From NCBI GenBank assembly GCA_949126835.1, contig OX421509.1:11163420-11227419 (forward strand): a DNA stretch of 64,000 nt. The letters run 5' to 3'. The DNA comes from Anisus vortex (Eukaryota; Mollusca; Gastropoda; Planorbidae). Shown in pieces: positions 55,201 through 63,330 of the stretch (the stretch's first letter is position 1; every line of letters starts with the position of its first letter). The notes below the pieces were generated by a model. The model searched no databases. It had not been told where the DNA came from and was given only the letters and a program-made list of their open reading frames with translations. The position numbers and the translations under genes were made by a program.

Positions 55201-57842
55201 ATACATCGTGTCTACTTTTGAATTCCACAGACAAGGGCAAAGAGTTGATAGAGTTTCTCGTAATGCTTTCATTGTGTGTAGGCCAAACAAACGTATCACA
55301 AGAAAGTATACAGTATGGAAACGATAGAGAAGACTGGAAATGGGTGTCCATAAACGTCAGACAGTATTTCTATTCTGTGGTGCTCACCAGTTTCTGTGGC
55401 CACAACATGCGAGGGAATTGTCTGGCCAGCACAATGCCCAGACGCCTTAACTTTACCCCAACTTTAGTCAGGTATTATATATATATAGGGGCCTGCCCAC
55501 CAGAGCTGGAAAGACCACGCAGGGACACCCTCCGGTCCCGTGAACAAATTCTAGCCGTCACCAGGATTCGAGCCTAGGACCCACAGTACGCCAGCCGAAC
55601 GCACTGCCTGACACCGAACGCACTGCCTGACACCGTGCCCCCATAATCTGCCCTGATTTTTTTCCACCCCATTACATCTGGGTACTCAACAAAACCAAAC
55701 AAAAATCATATTATCATAAGTGTAAGAGCAATTTAAAAATAGAAACGTCAATAAACTATCATTTTAAAAAAAAAGTAGGTCAGGTTCTTCGCACAAGTTG
55801 ATTTTTTATCACCACTTTAAGCGCTTAGACTATTGACTATAGTTTGGCCCCTATAGGCTATAGGCCTACAGATTGTATAGAAATATAGTATGCAATTATA
55901 TAGGTCAACTATTTAGTATAGCAGCAGACTACAGTTATAGTAGTATATGAGGCATGTGGCATGTATTATATCTCAGTAATTAGTAGGCTTTAGCGATTAG
56001 GCCTCCTACTTATTATTTTAACATGCATAGAGTAGATAAACTCATATTATAGTTTGGTTAGGCCAAAGTCGGCCTAAGCTTTTGTTATTTTTATATTATA
56101 CTACCGGCCCGGTAATTTAATTATTAGGCCTATGCATAAATTAATAAATATTTTAAATTTATATATATATATATACCTACATATATATATATAATTTAAA
56201 TGATATTACTTTACCGACGATAAAGAAAGGCGATATTATAGGCCTATAGACAAATTTGTCTACCTAGGAAGTGTGATGAGTAGAGATGGAGGAACAGATG
56301 AAGACATAAAGAGCAGGATCAACAATGCCAGGCTTGCTTTCAATGCCCTGCGCCCCATGTGGAGCTCAAGTGCGCTGTCCTTAAAGAACAAAGTAAGACT
56401 ATTTAACACAAATGTTAAGGCAGTCCTCCTATATGGCTCAGAGACCTGGAGAGTTACTAAGGCAAATACAAGCAGACTCCAGACTTTTGTTAACAGATGC
56501 CTGAGGCGCATGCTGAAAATTCGATGGCCGGAAACCATTTCATGCGTCAACCTATGGGAAAAGACCGGACAAAAACCCATCGACAACAGCATCAAAAGCC
56601 GTAGATGGAAGTGGATTGGTCACACTTTAAGAAGAACAGAAGACAATGTGGCAAGACAAGCACTTGACTGGAATCCCCAGGGCAAAAGGAAAGTAGGCAG
56701 ACCCAGACAAACTTGGAGGAGATCGGTCGTAGGTGAGGCAAAGGCTGTTGGCCTCACATGGACACAAATAAAGGGAGCCTCCCAAGACAGAGACCGATGG
56801 AAAAGTGTAGTTGCGGCCCTATGCTCCTATGGGGATATACAGGATTAAGTCAAGTAAGTCATATATGCTGAAAGGCAGATAATTAAAATATAGTTTAGGA
56901 CAATCTGACAATGACATCAATTCAATAGTTCAATAAGCCTACAGTAAGTAGGCTGATTGCCAACAATGTCAATATTGAATAGACAGTTTACATGTGCCGC
57001 GGGCGATGCCTTAAATTGTGTAAGCTAAGCTATATATATTATAACTATCCTATCCTATAGTAAATTAGACCTATTGTAAATAGTAGGCCTACAGTGATGT
57101 AGTGACTATGAATGCTTATGGCGTCTATCATGGACATGGACCATGGCCTAGGCCATATCGTATATAATATAATATATTATAAAAGTCTTACTATATAGGC
57201 TAATGCTAATGATAATGATCAGTTCAATTTGTGTAGTGCCTACTTAAATGAGCACAGGCATATCTAACAAGCCGGATTATTATACCAGTTGTGTAACATT
57301 TTAATTAGGCCTATGACTAGGCCTATACTAAAGTTAAAGTGACTCAAACTACTCAAAGTATAAAACTAAGCATGTAACAATGTAAGTAGGCCTATGTACT
57401 ATGTAATGAAATGTAATGTAAGTATTGTAAGGCACAGTAATAGTAAGTTGTGACAGTGACAGTAAGTCTGAGAAAGCATGCCTAAATTTTCTTAAGTTGA
57501 ATTAACGATTCACTGTTACTGATAATACAGAGAAGCGAATGATACAAATGGAAAACTAAGTCTAAGTATATTAGACTATACTTGATATAGATCTAGATCT
57601 ATGACATAATAATGTTACCTTTCTAGGGGGAAAAAAATAAATATTCTGTTCCCGCCGTGGTAGAGTTCAATAAATACAGTCATTGAATGAAGATTAATAG
57701 GCCTACAACTACAATCCTACATTCCTACATTACTAAATTTATTACTATTGTTTTTAAAACTTACCGCTGGTGGTAATTTTGCTGGCCCCGCCGAAAAATT
57801 AATAACGAATTTAGCTTTTCCATTTGTTTTTATGTCACCCAT
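38143..57842 (-). CDS. PSAT1: Phosphoserine aminotransferase, complete, 11 coding exons
   Basis: PSAT1 catalyses the second step of serine synthesis: 3-phosphohydroxypyruvate plus glutamate gives O-phosphoserine and 2-oxoglutarate, using PLP in the cytosol. Eleven exons with GT-AG introns sum to 1146 nt, 381 residues plus TAG; human PSAT1 has 370. Motifs in order: [11 protein letters not shown] (14-24), SHRSSEF (about 49-55), [15 protein letters not shown] (about 80-94), [15 protein letters not shown] (about 104-118), [11 protein letters not shown] (about 158-168), VCDMSSN, the PLP lysine K206 in [42 protein letters not shown] and [15 protein letters not shown] near the C terminus. All catalytic signatures are present and there is no frameshift. 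It converges tail to tail with the fasciclin gene. The extra length is in the N-terminal [10 protein letters not shown] and the C terminus. Confidence 0.97.
38866..38895 (-). repeat. Orphan CR1-like LINE 3' end
   Basis: cttgcatgttacagatgctc then cttctatac matches the antisense terminus of the family at 58761. Confidence 0.5.
39384..39622 (-). repeat. SINE family A copy
   Basis: Body words gtgaagcagcgttcaccagt, ttctgtggccacggaatact and tgtggccaacacaatgccca; B box in antisense decayed (agggttcaaacccaggac). In PSAT1 intron 10. Confidence 0.85.
39732..39869 (-). CDS. PSAT1: PSAT1 exon 10
   Basis: 138 bp; [20 protein letters not shown] onwards to NGYLQLKGH. Acceptor ctgccaacag. Confidence 0.95.
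40726..40854 (-). CDS. PSAT1: PSAT1 exon 9
   Basis: 129 bp; [20 protein letters not shown] onwards to DTSDGFY. Intron 8 before it is short (262 bp). Confidence 0.95.
41117..41286 (-). CDS. PSAT1: PSAT1 exon 8 (PLP lysine)
   Basis: 170 bp; [20 protein letters not shown] onwards to [12 protein letters not shown]206 in AQKN is the Schiff-base lysine. Confidence 0.96.
42537..42693. mobile_element. Short TIR element (MITE), CAGTGGCGTAGCTAGG ends
   Basis: Left end cagtggcgtagctaggg, right end cctagctacgactg, near-perfect inverted repeats; 157 bp, no coding capacity, no clear TSD. Confidence 0.7.
42694..43109 (+). repeat. SINE family B copy with RTE-like tail
   Basis: B-box-like gggttccattccg at the left, aaaaagactttttttaaacc inside, and cccccaggaaacgcagggga then atttagcttgt at the end, matching 9062-9452. 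The A-box end is lost, next to the preceding MITE. Confidence 0.6.
43116..43792. mobile_element. 677-bp TIR element, 6-bp TSD CTTATA
   Basis: 14-bp inverted ends CAGACATGCCTACC / GGTAGGCATGTCTG. CTTATA is repeated at 43110-43115 and 43793-43798. Internal aaaaagcggaac-type words recur in both halves. Contains a 36-base poly-A run (43221-43256). No transposase; superfamily not assigned. Confidence 0.8.
43910..44004 (-). CDS. PSAT1: PSAT1 exon 7
   Basis: 95 bp; [20 protein letters not shown] then [11 protein letters not shown]. Contains the VCDMSSN segment whose Asp contacts the PLP pyridine nitrogen in the family. Confidence 0.95.
44479..44556 (-). CDS. PSAT1: PSAT1 exon 6
   Basis: 78 bp; [20 protein letters not shown] then NETID. 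Confidence 0.95.
44638..45252 (+). repeat. Unclassified interspersed repeat with GAA tail
   Basis: GC-richer than the intron around it and ends in agaagaagaagaagat, a simple tail like those of LINE/SINE copies. Short open frames have no recognisable domain. In PSAT1 intron 5. Confidence 0.4.
45531..45641 (-). CDS. PSAT1: PSAT1 exon 5
   Basis: 111 bp; [20 protein letters not shown] then [16 protein letters not shown]. Carries the conserved Trp of the SWSAKA motif, which stacks on PLP in this family. Donor cat|gtatgt. Confidence 0.95.
45795..46023 (-). repeat. SINE family A copy
   Basis: gaccaaattgatcatagggc, gtttttgtggccacggatta and aggatttgaacccaggac. In PSAT1 intron 4. Confidence 0.8.
46205..46299 (-). 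CDS. PSAT1: PSAT1 exon 4
   Basis: 95 bp; [20 protein letters not shown] then [11 protein letters not shown]. Contains the Gly-rich motif of the cofactor pocket. Confidence 0.95.
47238..47307 (-). CDS. PSAT1: PSAT1 exon 3
   Basis: 70 bp; [20 protein letters not shown] then RHL. Donor tt|gtaagt. Confidence 0.93.
48599..48797. mobile_element. hAT MITE copy, imperfect 8-bp TSD
   Basis: cagggttggcaacctacgg to ggttgtcgaaacctg. Flanks ctataggc and ttataagc agree at 6 of 8 bases. Confidence 0.8.
48822..49055 (-). repeat. SINE family A copy with intact tRNA-like promoter
   Basis: On the minus strand the head reads GTGGCCGAGCACCGGCAGTG with A-box-like TGGCCGAGCACCGG, then GTCCTGGGTTCGAATCCTG with a perfect B box GGTTCGAATCC. 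The family body follows. The best-preserved head in the window. Confidence 0.85.
49057..49300. repeat. 49-bp tandem repeat, five copies
   Basis: Unit taaccatgaaccctgctata, ggctacagtcattagtttta, aagaaagag. Copies are almost identical (one a/g difference seen). It starts at the SINE head and ends at the next MITE. Confidence 0.95.
49303..49756. mobile_element. hAT-like MITE, 454 bp
   Basis: Ends caagggttcgtacag and ctgtacgaaccctg are inverted repeats of the CAGGGTTCGTAC type. Internal ccaggagttttccaggagtg is mirrored by ttttccaggagttttaagga. No clear TSD. Confidence 0.75.
49783..49843 (-). CDS. PSAT1: PSAT1 exon 2
   Basis: 61 bp; [20 protein letters not shown] plus one base. Acceptor cttctag, donor atgg|gtaggt. 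A hAT-like MITE ends 26 bp beyond the donor. Confidence 0.93.
50260..50445. mobile_element. hAT MITE, perfect TSD ATATAAAG
   Basis: cgggtgtcggcagcctatgg to ggttgccgaccccctg. ATATAAAG is duplicated exactly at 50252-50259 and 50446-50453. Confidence 0.9.
50530..50725. mobile_element. hAT MITE, perfect TSD ATGTAGCC, inverted relative to its neighbour
   Basis: ctggggtcggcaacttaatg to ggttgccgacacctg. ATGTAGCC is duplicated exactly at 50522-50529 and 50726-50733. Only 84 bp from the copy at 50260-50445. Confidence 0.9.
51548..52185. repeat. 35-bp satellite, about 18 copies, with higher-order units
   Basis: Unit taggtaggcctagtgaaata then ttagatcatatatac. Variant positions (tcata/taata, gaaat/gaaaa, ggcc/gtcc) form a three-unit block of about 105 bp that occurs twice between about 51905 and 52112. 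The unit contains the palindrome-like ctaggtaggcctag. Confidence 0.95.
52245..52310 (-). repeat. SINE head, tRNA-like (antisense)
   Basis: Minus strand: CGTTCGGTTGCCGTACCGAA then GGGCCTGGGTTCGAATCC. Same head as 18980; no body seen. Confidence 0.6.
53575..53640 (-). repeat. Orphan CR1-like LINE 3' end
   Basis: tcttatcttatacattacag then acgctccttatataatgcag matches the terminus at 58761. Only about 60 bp remain. Confidence 0.65.
54170..54432 (-). repeat. SINE family A copy
   Basis: gccaaattgatcagggccgg, tccagcacaatatgtccaac and the antisense B box aggattcgaacccaggac are present. Confidence 0.85.
54701..54829. mobile_element. hAT MITE, short copy with intact ends
   Basis: caggggtcggcaaccttttg to ggttgccgacccctg, 129 bp: an internal deletion derivative with both TIRs intact. 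Confidence 0.85.
55375..55640 (-). repeat. SINE family A copy
   Basis: gctcaccagtttctgtggcc, gccagcacaatgcccagacg and ccaggattcgagcctaggac. The head region cgaacgcactgcctgacacc is tandemly doubled. Confidence 0.85.
56249..56848 (+). pseudogene. LINE RT C-terminal fragment, 200 codons, open
   Basis: Open from [15 protein letters not shown] (56249) to TAA at 56846. Family motifs: [64 protein letters not shown]. This is the thumb and C-terminal part of a non-LTR retrotransposon ORF2. Endonuclease and the RT palm are absent, so it is 5' truncated although the frame has stayed open. Antisense within PSAT1 intron 1. Confidence 0.9.
57765..57842 (-). CDS. PSAT1: PSAT1 exon 1
   Basis: ATG at 57842-57840; 26 codons, [20 protein letters not shown] then AKLPPA, donor gcg|gtaagt. 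The start is the only ATG giving the conserved [12 protein letters not shown] 7.9-kb intron full of repeats follows. Confidence 0.93.
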
Positions 57843-57902
57843 TTTCTTTGAATTACCGGGATTTACTTAATAAATGTACGATTGCAGAGAACGATACTAG
57901 TC

Positions 57903-57910
57903 TTGCATCA
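57903..57910 (-). promoter_or_regulatory. C/EBP-ATF response element (ATF4 site) upstream of PSAT1
   Basis: Plus-strand TTGCATCA (minus TGATGCAA) ends 61 bp upstream of the PSAT1 ATG and matches the C/EBP-ATF response element fully. ATF4 control of PSAT1 is established in mammals; its use here is inference. Confidence 0.55.
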
Positions 57911-57956
57911 CAATTTATAGTCCTCGTTTCGGTTGACATATTGTTTACATCGCCCC

Positions 57957-57961
57957 ATTGG
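57957..57961 (-). promoter_or_regulatory. CCAAT box, PSAT1 promoter
   Basis: Minus strand GACCAATGGGG, about 115 bp upstream of the ATG; candidate NF-Y site. Confidence 0.45.
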
Positions 57962-57989
57962 TCGACCTTGCACCCTGACCTCACATGTG

Positions 57990-57994
57990 ATTGG
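57990..57994 (-). promoter_or_regulatory. Second CCAAT box, PSAT1 promoter
   Basis: Minus strand ATAGCCAATCACATG, close to the NF-Y consensus and 33 bp from the first CCAAT box. Confidence 0.5.
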
Positions 57995-58454
57995 CTATTT
58001 TTATGGAGAAAAATTACATCATTCGCGGTAGAAGAAAATGCGATGATATAAAAATATAATCATTTGATACCAAAATCATTCATTTAATTACTTAATATTA
58101 TTAAAAATGTAAACTAAAACTGCTCCTCTTAACAAATCATACCCATCAGATCTTCTAATGGTAAGTCTACTTTCGGCTTTGATATTTATGAATGGGTATG
58201 CTATTTTCAAGGCCAAGGTTACTATGAAAGCGTAATAAACCATTCGCCTTTTTGTACTGAATTAAAATTACACTTGCACTTTTGCACTGAATTATAATAA
58301 TTTGTTAGTATCTAAACCAATGTTGTTGTTTTTTAGGTCTGAACTTACTTCATTATATATCAGCCATTGCAAAGCTTCTGTATAGGCATAACATAAACGT
58401 CTGAAAAATATAGAAATAAAAAGGAACTTTTACAAATGTAATAAGAATATAAAA

Positions 58455-58760
58455 CTAAAATGCTATCTCACATTAGTTACGTTAGACCTATACTAGAATA
58501 TGCAGCACCTGTATGGGACCCATCAACTAAAGAAAACATTTTAAAAATTAGAACAAATCCAAAAAAGAGCTGCAAGGTTCATAACTAGTGAATATTCCCA
58601 ATTAACAAGAGTAACACCATTAGTCAAATCACTAAACCTAGAAACACTAGAGGACAGAAGGGCAAAGAGTAATTATTAAAGTAGTAATCTAATAGCCTAC
58701 ACAAGGCATTAAACTCTAATTTAGTAATACAACCCAATAACAACTTGTTGCAAAGCTCAT
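58455..58760 (+). mobile_element. CR1-like LINE, RT C-terminal region (sense), decayed
   Basis: SHISYVRPILEYAAPVWDPS, then with a frameshift QKRAARFITSEYSQLTRVTP and LNLETLEDRRAKS. These are typical CR1/Jockey-clade RT end motifs. Breaks off at gcaaagctcatg. Confidence 0.8.
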
Positions 58761-58990
58761 GTTATCTTATACATTACAGACGCTCCTTCTATAAAGAAGA
58801 TTATTGCGTCCTACGCTCATCCGTGGTCCGAGTCTAGTCTTGCATTTTTATTAATGTTTTAAATGATGTTAAGTTACTGGTTTTCCTGGCTTGTCCAGGC
58901 AACCCATTCCATGCCCGAATGCCACTCGGGAAGAAAGAGCACTTATATGCATTTGTTCTCGCAAAAGGGACAAGGAAAGTGTTTTTGTCT
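58761..58990 (-). mobile_element. CR1-like LINE 3' end (antisense)
   Basis: Starts ttatcttatacattacagac then gctccttctataaagaagat; continues to ctcgcaaaagggacaagg. The minus strand encodes the LINE C terminus and 3' UTR. Directly abuts the sense fragment to its left, tail to tail. Confidence 0.8.
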
Positions 58991-60550
58991 TTATGTTTAT
59001 CTAAGAAATAGCATAGGCCTAATAAAAAAAATATTTAGCTATATATAGTAGCCTATATAATTATAGGCTAGACATAACGCCTTCCCCCACCCCCTTTTTT
59101 TAACCCGGAATCAAGAGTTTGTGTCAATCCCAAGTGATAGCGTCGTAGGAGGACAACTCCCTTTCTCTAGAATGGCATGTAAACGAATCTATTTTAGTGC
59201 TGTAAACAAGATGTTGACGTTTTTTTGACCGAATTCCGTCATTATATTTTTGTTTTCAATATAGGCCTATTATTTTTATATCTTATGGTTGACACGTTTT
59301 ATACGTAAGACCATATAATAGACTATACAGCAATTAGTAATTATGTTAAAATATGTGTTTGCGCTCACAGAGTTGGAACTGATTGAAAAATAAACGGCTT
59401 AACGCACATGCCTATTTATAGATTATGGTAGCTCTAGGCCCTGCTATGCTAAAAGATATAGCCTACGTTACGGTAGGCTATTACTTGCGTGTGGTAGGCC
59501 CTTATATATATGATTATGTAATAAGTTTAAATAAGATAATATGATCAGTAGGATATATATTTTATGTGTCATATGTGCATATAGCCTAAGTTTATACGTA
59601 AATTAGATCTAGGCCTTTCTTTGCTTAGGAGGAGCTAATTTGATAACATTTTTGCTGAAAAACAAAACACGAAAAGCGTTGTCTTGGGGAGTAGTTATAT
59701 ATAGAGAGAGATCTATATAATGATATATTTAAAGGTATTTATAATGGTATGAAAAGATTAGGATTATAACAACTATGAATATTAAATAGACTTTACCAAC
59801 ATGTTATTTCTAAATGTCTATTATGAAATTATAATTTTTCTATTCAAACGTCAAGATTTTAAAAGGACTCCAAATACCATAGTATTCAACGGGATGAAAA
59901 AGTGGACTAAATACATTTTTTTTATATTACTAAATATGTAAAATGCTCATGCTAAGATACAGTTTACATATAGCCTACTTTTCAAAAGCTAAATGGTAGG
60001 AAATAGCAAAAAAAAGCATTCAGTGCCATTTCTCCCCACCTAGTGGGCCATTTCTCCCCATGCTATGGCCATTTCTCCCCACCTATATGTACATCAATTG
60101 TTATTTATTATCTATAAATCTATATATAATTAAGGGATAAACAAGGTATATTAACTTGTATTATTGGCTAGACTAACATCTATTACAATTTCATAGTTAA
60201 ATATACATATTTGTATAAATTAGACACAGTTTATCAAGAAAGACTATTTGGTGGGCCATTTCTCCCCACTCTCCCCTACTGTAAGAAATGTGTGTGGGGG
60301 GGGGGGGGGGGAGGGGGCGGCCTGCAAAAGAAATATAGGCCTAGGATCGATCCTCACAAAACGCTAGCCAAATGTCATCAGCAGTAAATAGCTCTAGCAA
60401 AGCGGCCAGCAGGAACCAATCAAAGAGGTTATCCGCCAAAGAAGATGGGGGTTGCTAAACACAAACACAAAGAAAGCTCACCACCAGGATTACAAGACAT
60501 AAGCCTGAGACAGACAAAAAATGACACATGCCTATAGGCCTATTGAGACA
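58991..60550. other. AT-rich stretch upstream of PSAT1, no gene seen
   Basis: Only short words recur: ccatttctcccca four times in 60027-60270, and a G-rich tract at 60294-60318. Confidence 0.55.
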
Positions 60551-60818
60551 AAAACTTGAAGCAAATATACCAGCTTGATGGGGCGAAACTGAAGACAACC
60601 TATCGGCGTACCGCTTAAGAGTATACTATTTCAACAGCTAAACTTGAAGCAAATATACCAGCTTGATGGGGCAAAACTGAAGACAACCTATCGGCGTGCT
60701 GCTTAAGAGTAGCCTATACTGTTTCCACAGCAAAACTTGAAGCAAATATACCAGCTTGATGGGGCAAAACTGGAGACAACCTATCGGCGTGCCGCTTAAG
60801 AGTATACTGTTTCCACAG
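60551..60818. repeat. 88-93-bp tandem repeat, three copies
   Basis: aaacttgaagcaaatatacc begins at 60552, 60640 and 60733, each followed by agcttgatggggc, gacaacctatcggcgt and cgcttaagagta. Confidence 0.93.
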
Positions 60819-62277
60819 TCACATGCACTACTGTACTTCCCCCGACCTGCGGATTTCCCCCGGATCATTAACGTGGTGGCTCGCTCGTATTCCCTCACTG
60901 TCACCGGGTAGCACAAATTATACTAAAATGGACCTGGACATAGGCCTACAAACACCGGGCTTGGCGCGGCAGGCGCACATTGTTTCCTTCACACCAAGTC
61001 TCGGTGGCTCTCAACAGCTCAATGTAATCCTAAACGCTCAATAATGGCTGTCCCCACATGCGTTAACCAAACTGGTGTATTTTTAAGGGCGCATATCGGT
61101 GTTTTACACACTTCACCTCCTCATCAGCATTTGGGTAATTTACAATTAGTCACTTCACTCCAAGAAAAATCCAATTTCTTTTTTCACAAAAGCCGTGTGT
61201 TTAAACGTTTTTGACCCACCAACGCTGTAAAACTGTGAGAATCATACAATTAGTTTTAGGCCTTGTTGGCTGGTAATAACCGGTAATCACGGGTTATTAG
61301 TTCTTGAGTATTTTTCTTGCCGTACAGATGCTATTTAAAATCGTCTGCTTCTTTTAATGTTTAATTTAATTTTTTTATTCCTTTCGCGTTCACTATACCC
61401 TATAATGTATTTGTAAATAAATACAATCTCTACAGAAAGTCAAATTGACTTTGTGACGATTAAATATTATCATACCTGTATTTAAGTGCGTGTTTGAGTT
61501 TAATCTTAACTTCATAAGACATGAAGAGAAAAAATTAATTATAGCCTACTCTGTATTATCGAGTTACTGCTACCTATGTCAACTTAGCACTAGATCTTCA
61601 GTGTCCCTTATCCTGAGCCCATTATTGTAAAATTCCTTTCCAAGAGTTCTGCTCATATTTGTGTTTGTGGTGTCAACTCTAGTTCACACGGCCAATTAAT
61701 TGAGGGAAGGGCTACTTTTAAGCAATAAATAGTTTTTCCGAAATAAATGGTATTTAAAAAAAATAACAAAAAAAAAATAAAAAAAAACTAGGCTATTAAT
61801 GTGGGATTTGAAGTAACTTTTAGAAGTTCGAGTTCGCTTTCGGTGTATCTGGTTCGGGTTTGGTTCGATTCCTATATTTAAATAAAACATCACTGCATCT
61901 AGGCCTAGACTGTGCCAGGCAGAAATAGTCTATAATTGAAAAAAAAACGCGGACACATCGCTAAAAGTACATTATATATAGTTCATTAAGAGCTTCCACC
62001 GCCCAATGTGCGTTCATGTTGACAAACGCCTTATCAACACCTCGTTTATTTCTTGTTCTAGATTAGCCTAAATCTTGAATTGACGGTCGAAAAACAACAA
62101 CCAGCATCATCAGAAAATGTGCATAATGTTTAAGCTGATACAGTAGGCCTAAATGCTTTATGTAATTAGCCTACCGCTACGACCATGCCCCCTCCCCCCA
62201 AAGAGAATTTTTTTTGCATCTTCACCTGCTTGTCGTAAGTCAAATCTACAAGCCATTCAATTTCAATAGCCAAAGCC
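60819..62277. other. No feature recognised
   Basis: Slightly GC-richer at 60830-61050, then AT-rich. No exon with family similarity was found on either strand. Confidence 0.5.
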
Positions 62278-62466
62278 AAGGGGTCGGCAACCTACGCAAA
62301 GCGTGCCAAACTTGGCACCCAGAGCAATTTTCAATTATACGCGAAAGGCAATTCACGTATTTTTTTTGGTAGAAAAGGATAAAGTTTAGTCTCTTGGCAC
62401 GCTGAATAAATTAGAATTCCTACTTTGGCACACTAATATGATAATAGCCTAGGTTATCGAACCCTG
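62278..62466. mobile_element. hAT MITE copy, diverged
   Basis: aaggggtcggcaacctacgc at the left; ggttatcgaaccctg at the right; internal agcgtgccaaacttggcacc and cacgctgaataaattagaat. Confidence 0.75.
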
Positions 62467-62699
62467 GCCCAGGTCGTCTTCTGCTTCTTTATTGTAGGCC
62501 CTACTGTGGAGATCCCCCGTTTGACGAGGCAGATGTCCACAGTTTTGGGTGATTTGACAACGAATGCTCACTGTTTGTCCATTACCCTAACAGTTTATAG
62601 GCCTAATTTGTTATTGCTACCACAGAAAAATAGCATAGGCCCTAATATAGGCCTGTAGGCCTACATTTAGTTTGCAAACTATTTTTTTGTTGTCGTAAA

Positions 62700-62765
62700 A
62701 CTCATTTATGCTTATATATTACTGACGTTCCATCTAGATAGAAGATTACCTATAATATTACGTCC
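62700..62765 (-). repeat. Orphan CR1-like LINE 3' end, decayed
   Basis: tatatattactgacgttcca then tctagatagaagattacc; the same terminal segment as at 58761. Confidence 0.5.
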
Positions 62766-62944
62766 ACTATACAGGCCCAATAAACTCCTGCAGGGCGACA
62801 GGGATCGGTCGGTGGTAGGACGATATAACCCGCGACGTGTCAGTTGATTTTTGGTTGACAGTCCGGTGAACTAACCGCCGGACCAGCCGGCTTGAATTTA
62901 AATTGAATTAGTAGCCTAATTAGGCCTACTTTTTTTTTATTTGA

Positions 62945-63330
62945 GAAACCAAAGACTATATAACACAATAAACCTAGAAACACTACAGGACAGAAGGGCA
63001 AAAAGTAAAGTAGGCTAATAATAATAGGCCTACACAATTAAGGCATTAAACTCTAATTTAGAAATAGCCTACAATCAAATAACAACCTGTTATTCCTTGT
63101 CCCTTATGCGAGAACAAATGCATATAGTAGCCTACTCTTTCTTCCCGAATGACATTCGGGCATGGGATGGCGGTTGCCTGAACCAGGTAAACCAGTAAAT
63201 TATCATCATTTAAAACATTAATAAAAATACAAGACTAGACTCGGACCACGGATGAGCGTAGGACGCAATGATTTTTTGTACAGAAGGAGCGGAGCGTCTG
63301 TAATGTAGGCTATAAGATAAGGCTATGTGT
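62945..63330 (+). mobile_element. CR1-like LINE, C terminus and 3' UTR, contiguous (sense)
   Basis: Runs from aaacctagaaacactacagg (RT end, ETLQDRRAK) through ttcttcccgaatgacattcg to the 3' end gagcgtctgtaatgtagg and gataagataag-like tail. It joins in one piece the two halves seen separately at 58455 and 58761. Confidence 0.8.

Larger units (their letters stand above)
49844..57764. other. PSAT1 intron 1, 7.9 kb, content note
   Basis: Holds three hAT MITEs, the 35-bp satellite, three SINE pieces, an orphan LINE end, a LINE RT fragment and many G or C homopolymers (near 49920, 51320, 53060, 53223, 54940). No additional exon was recognised. Confidence 0.7.
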
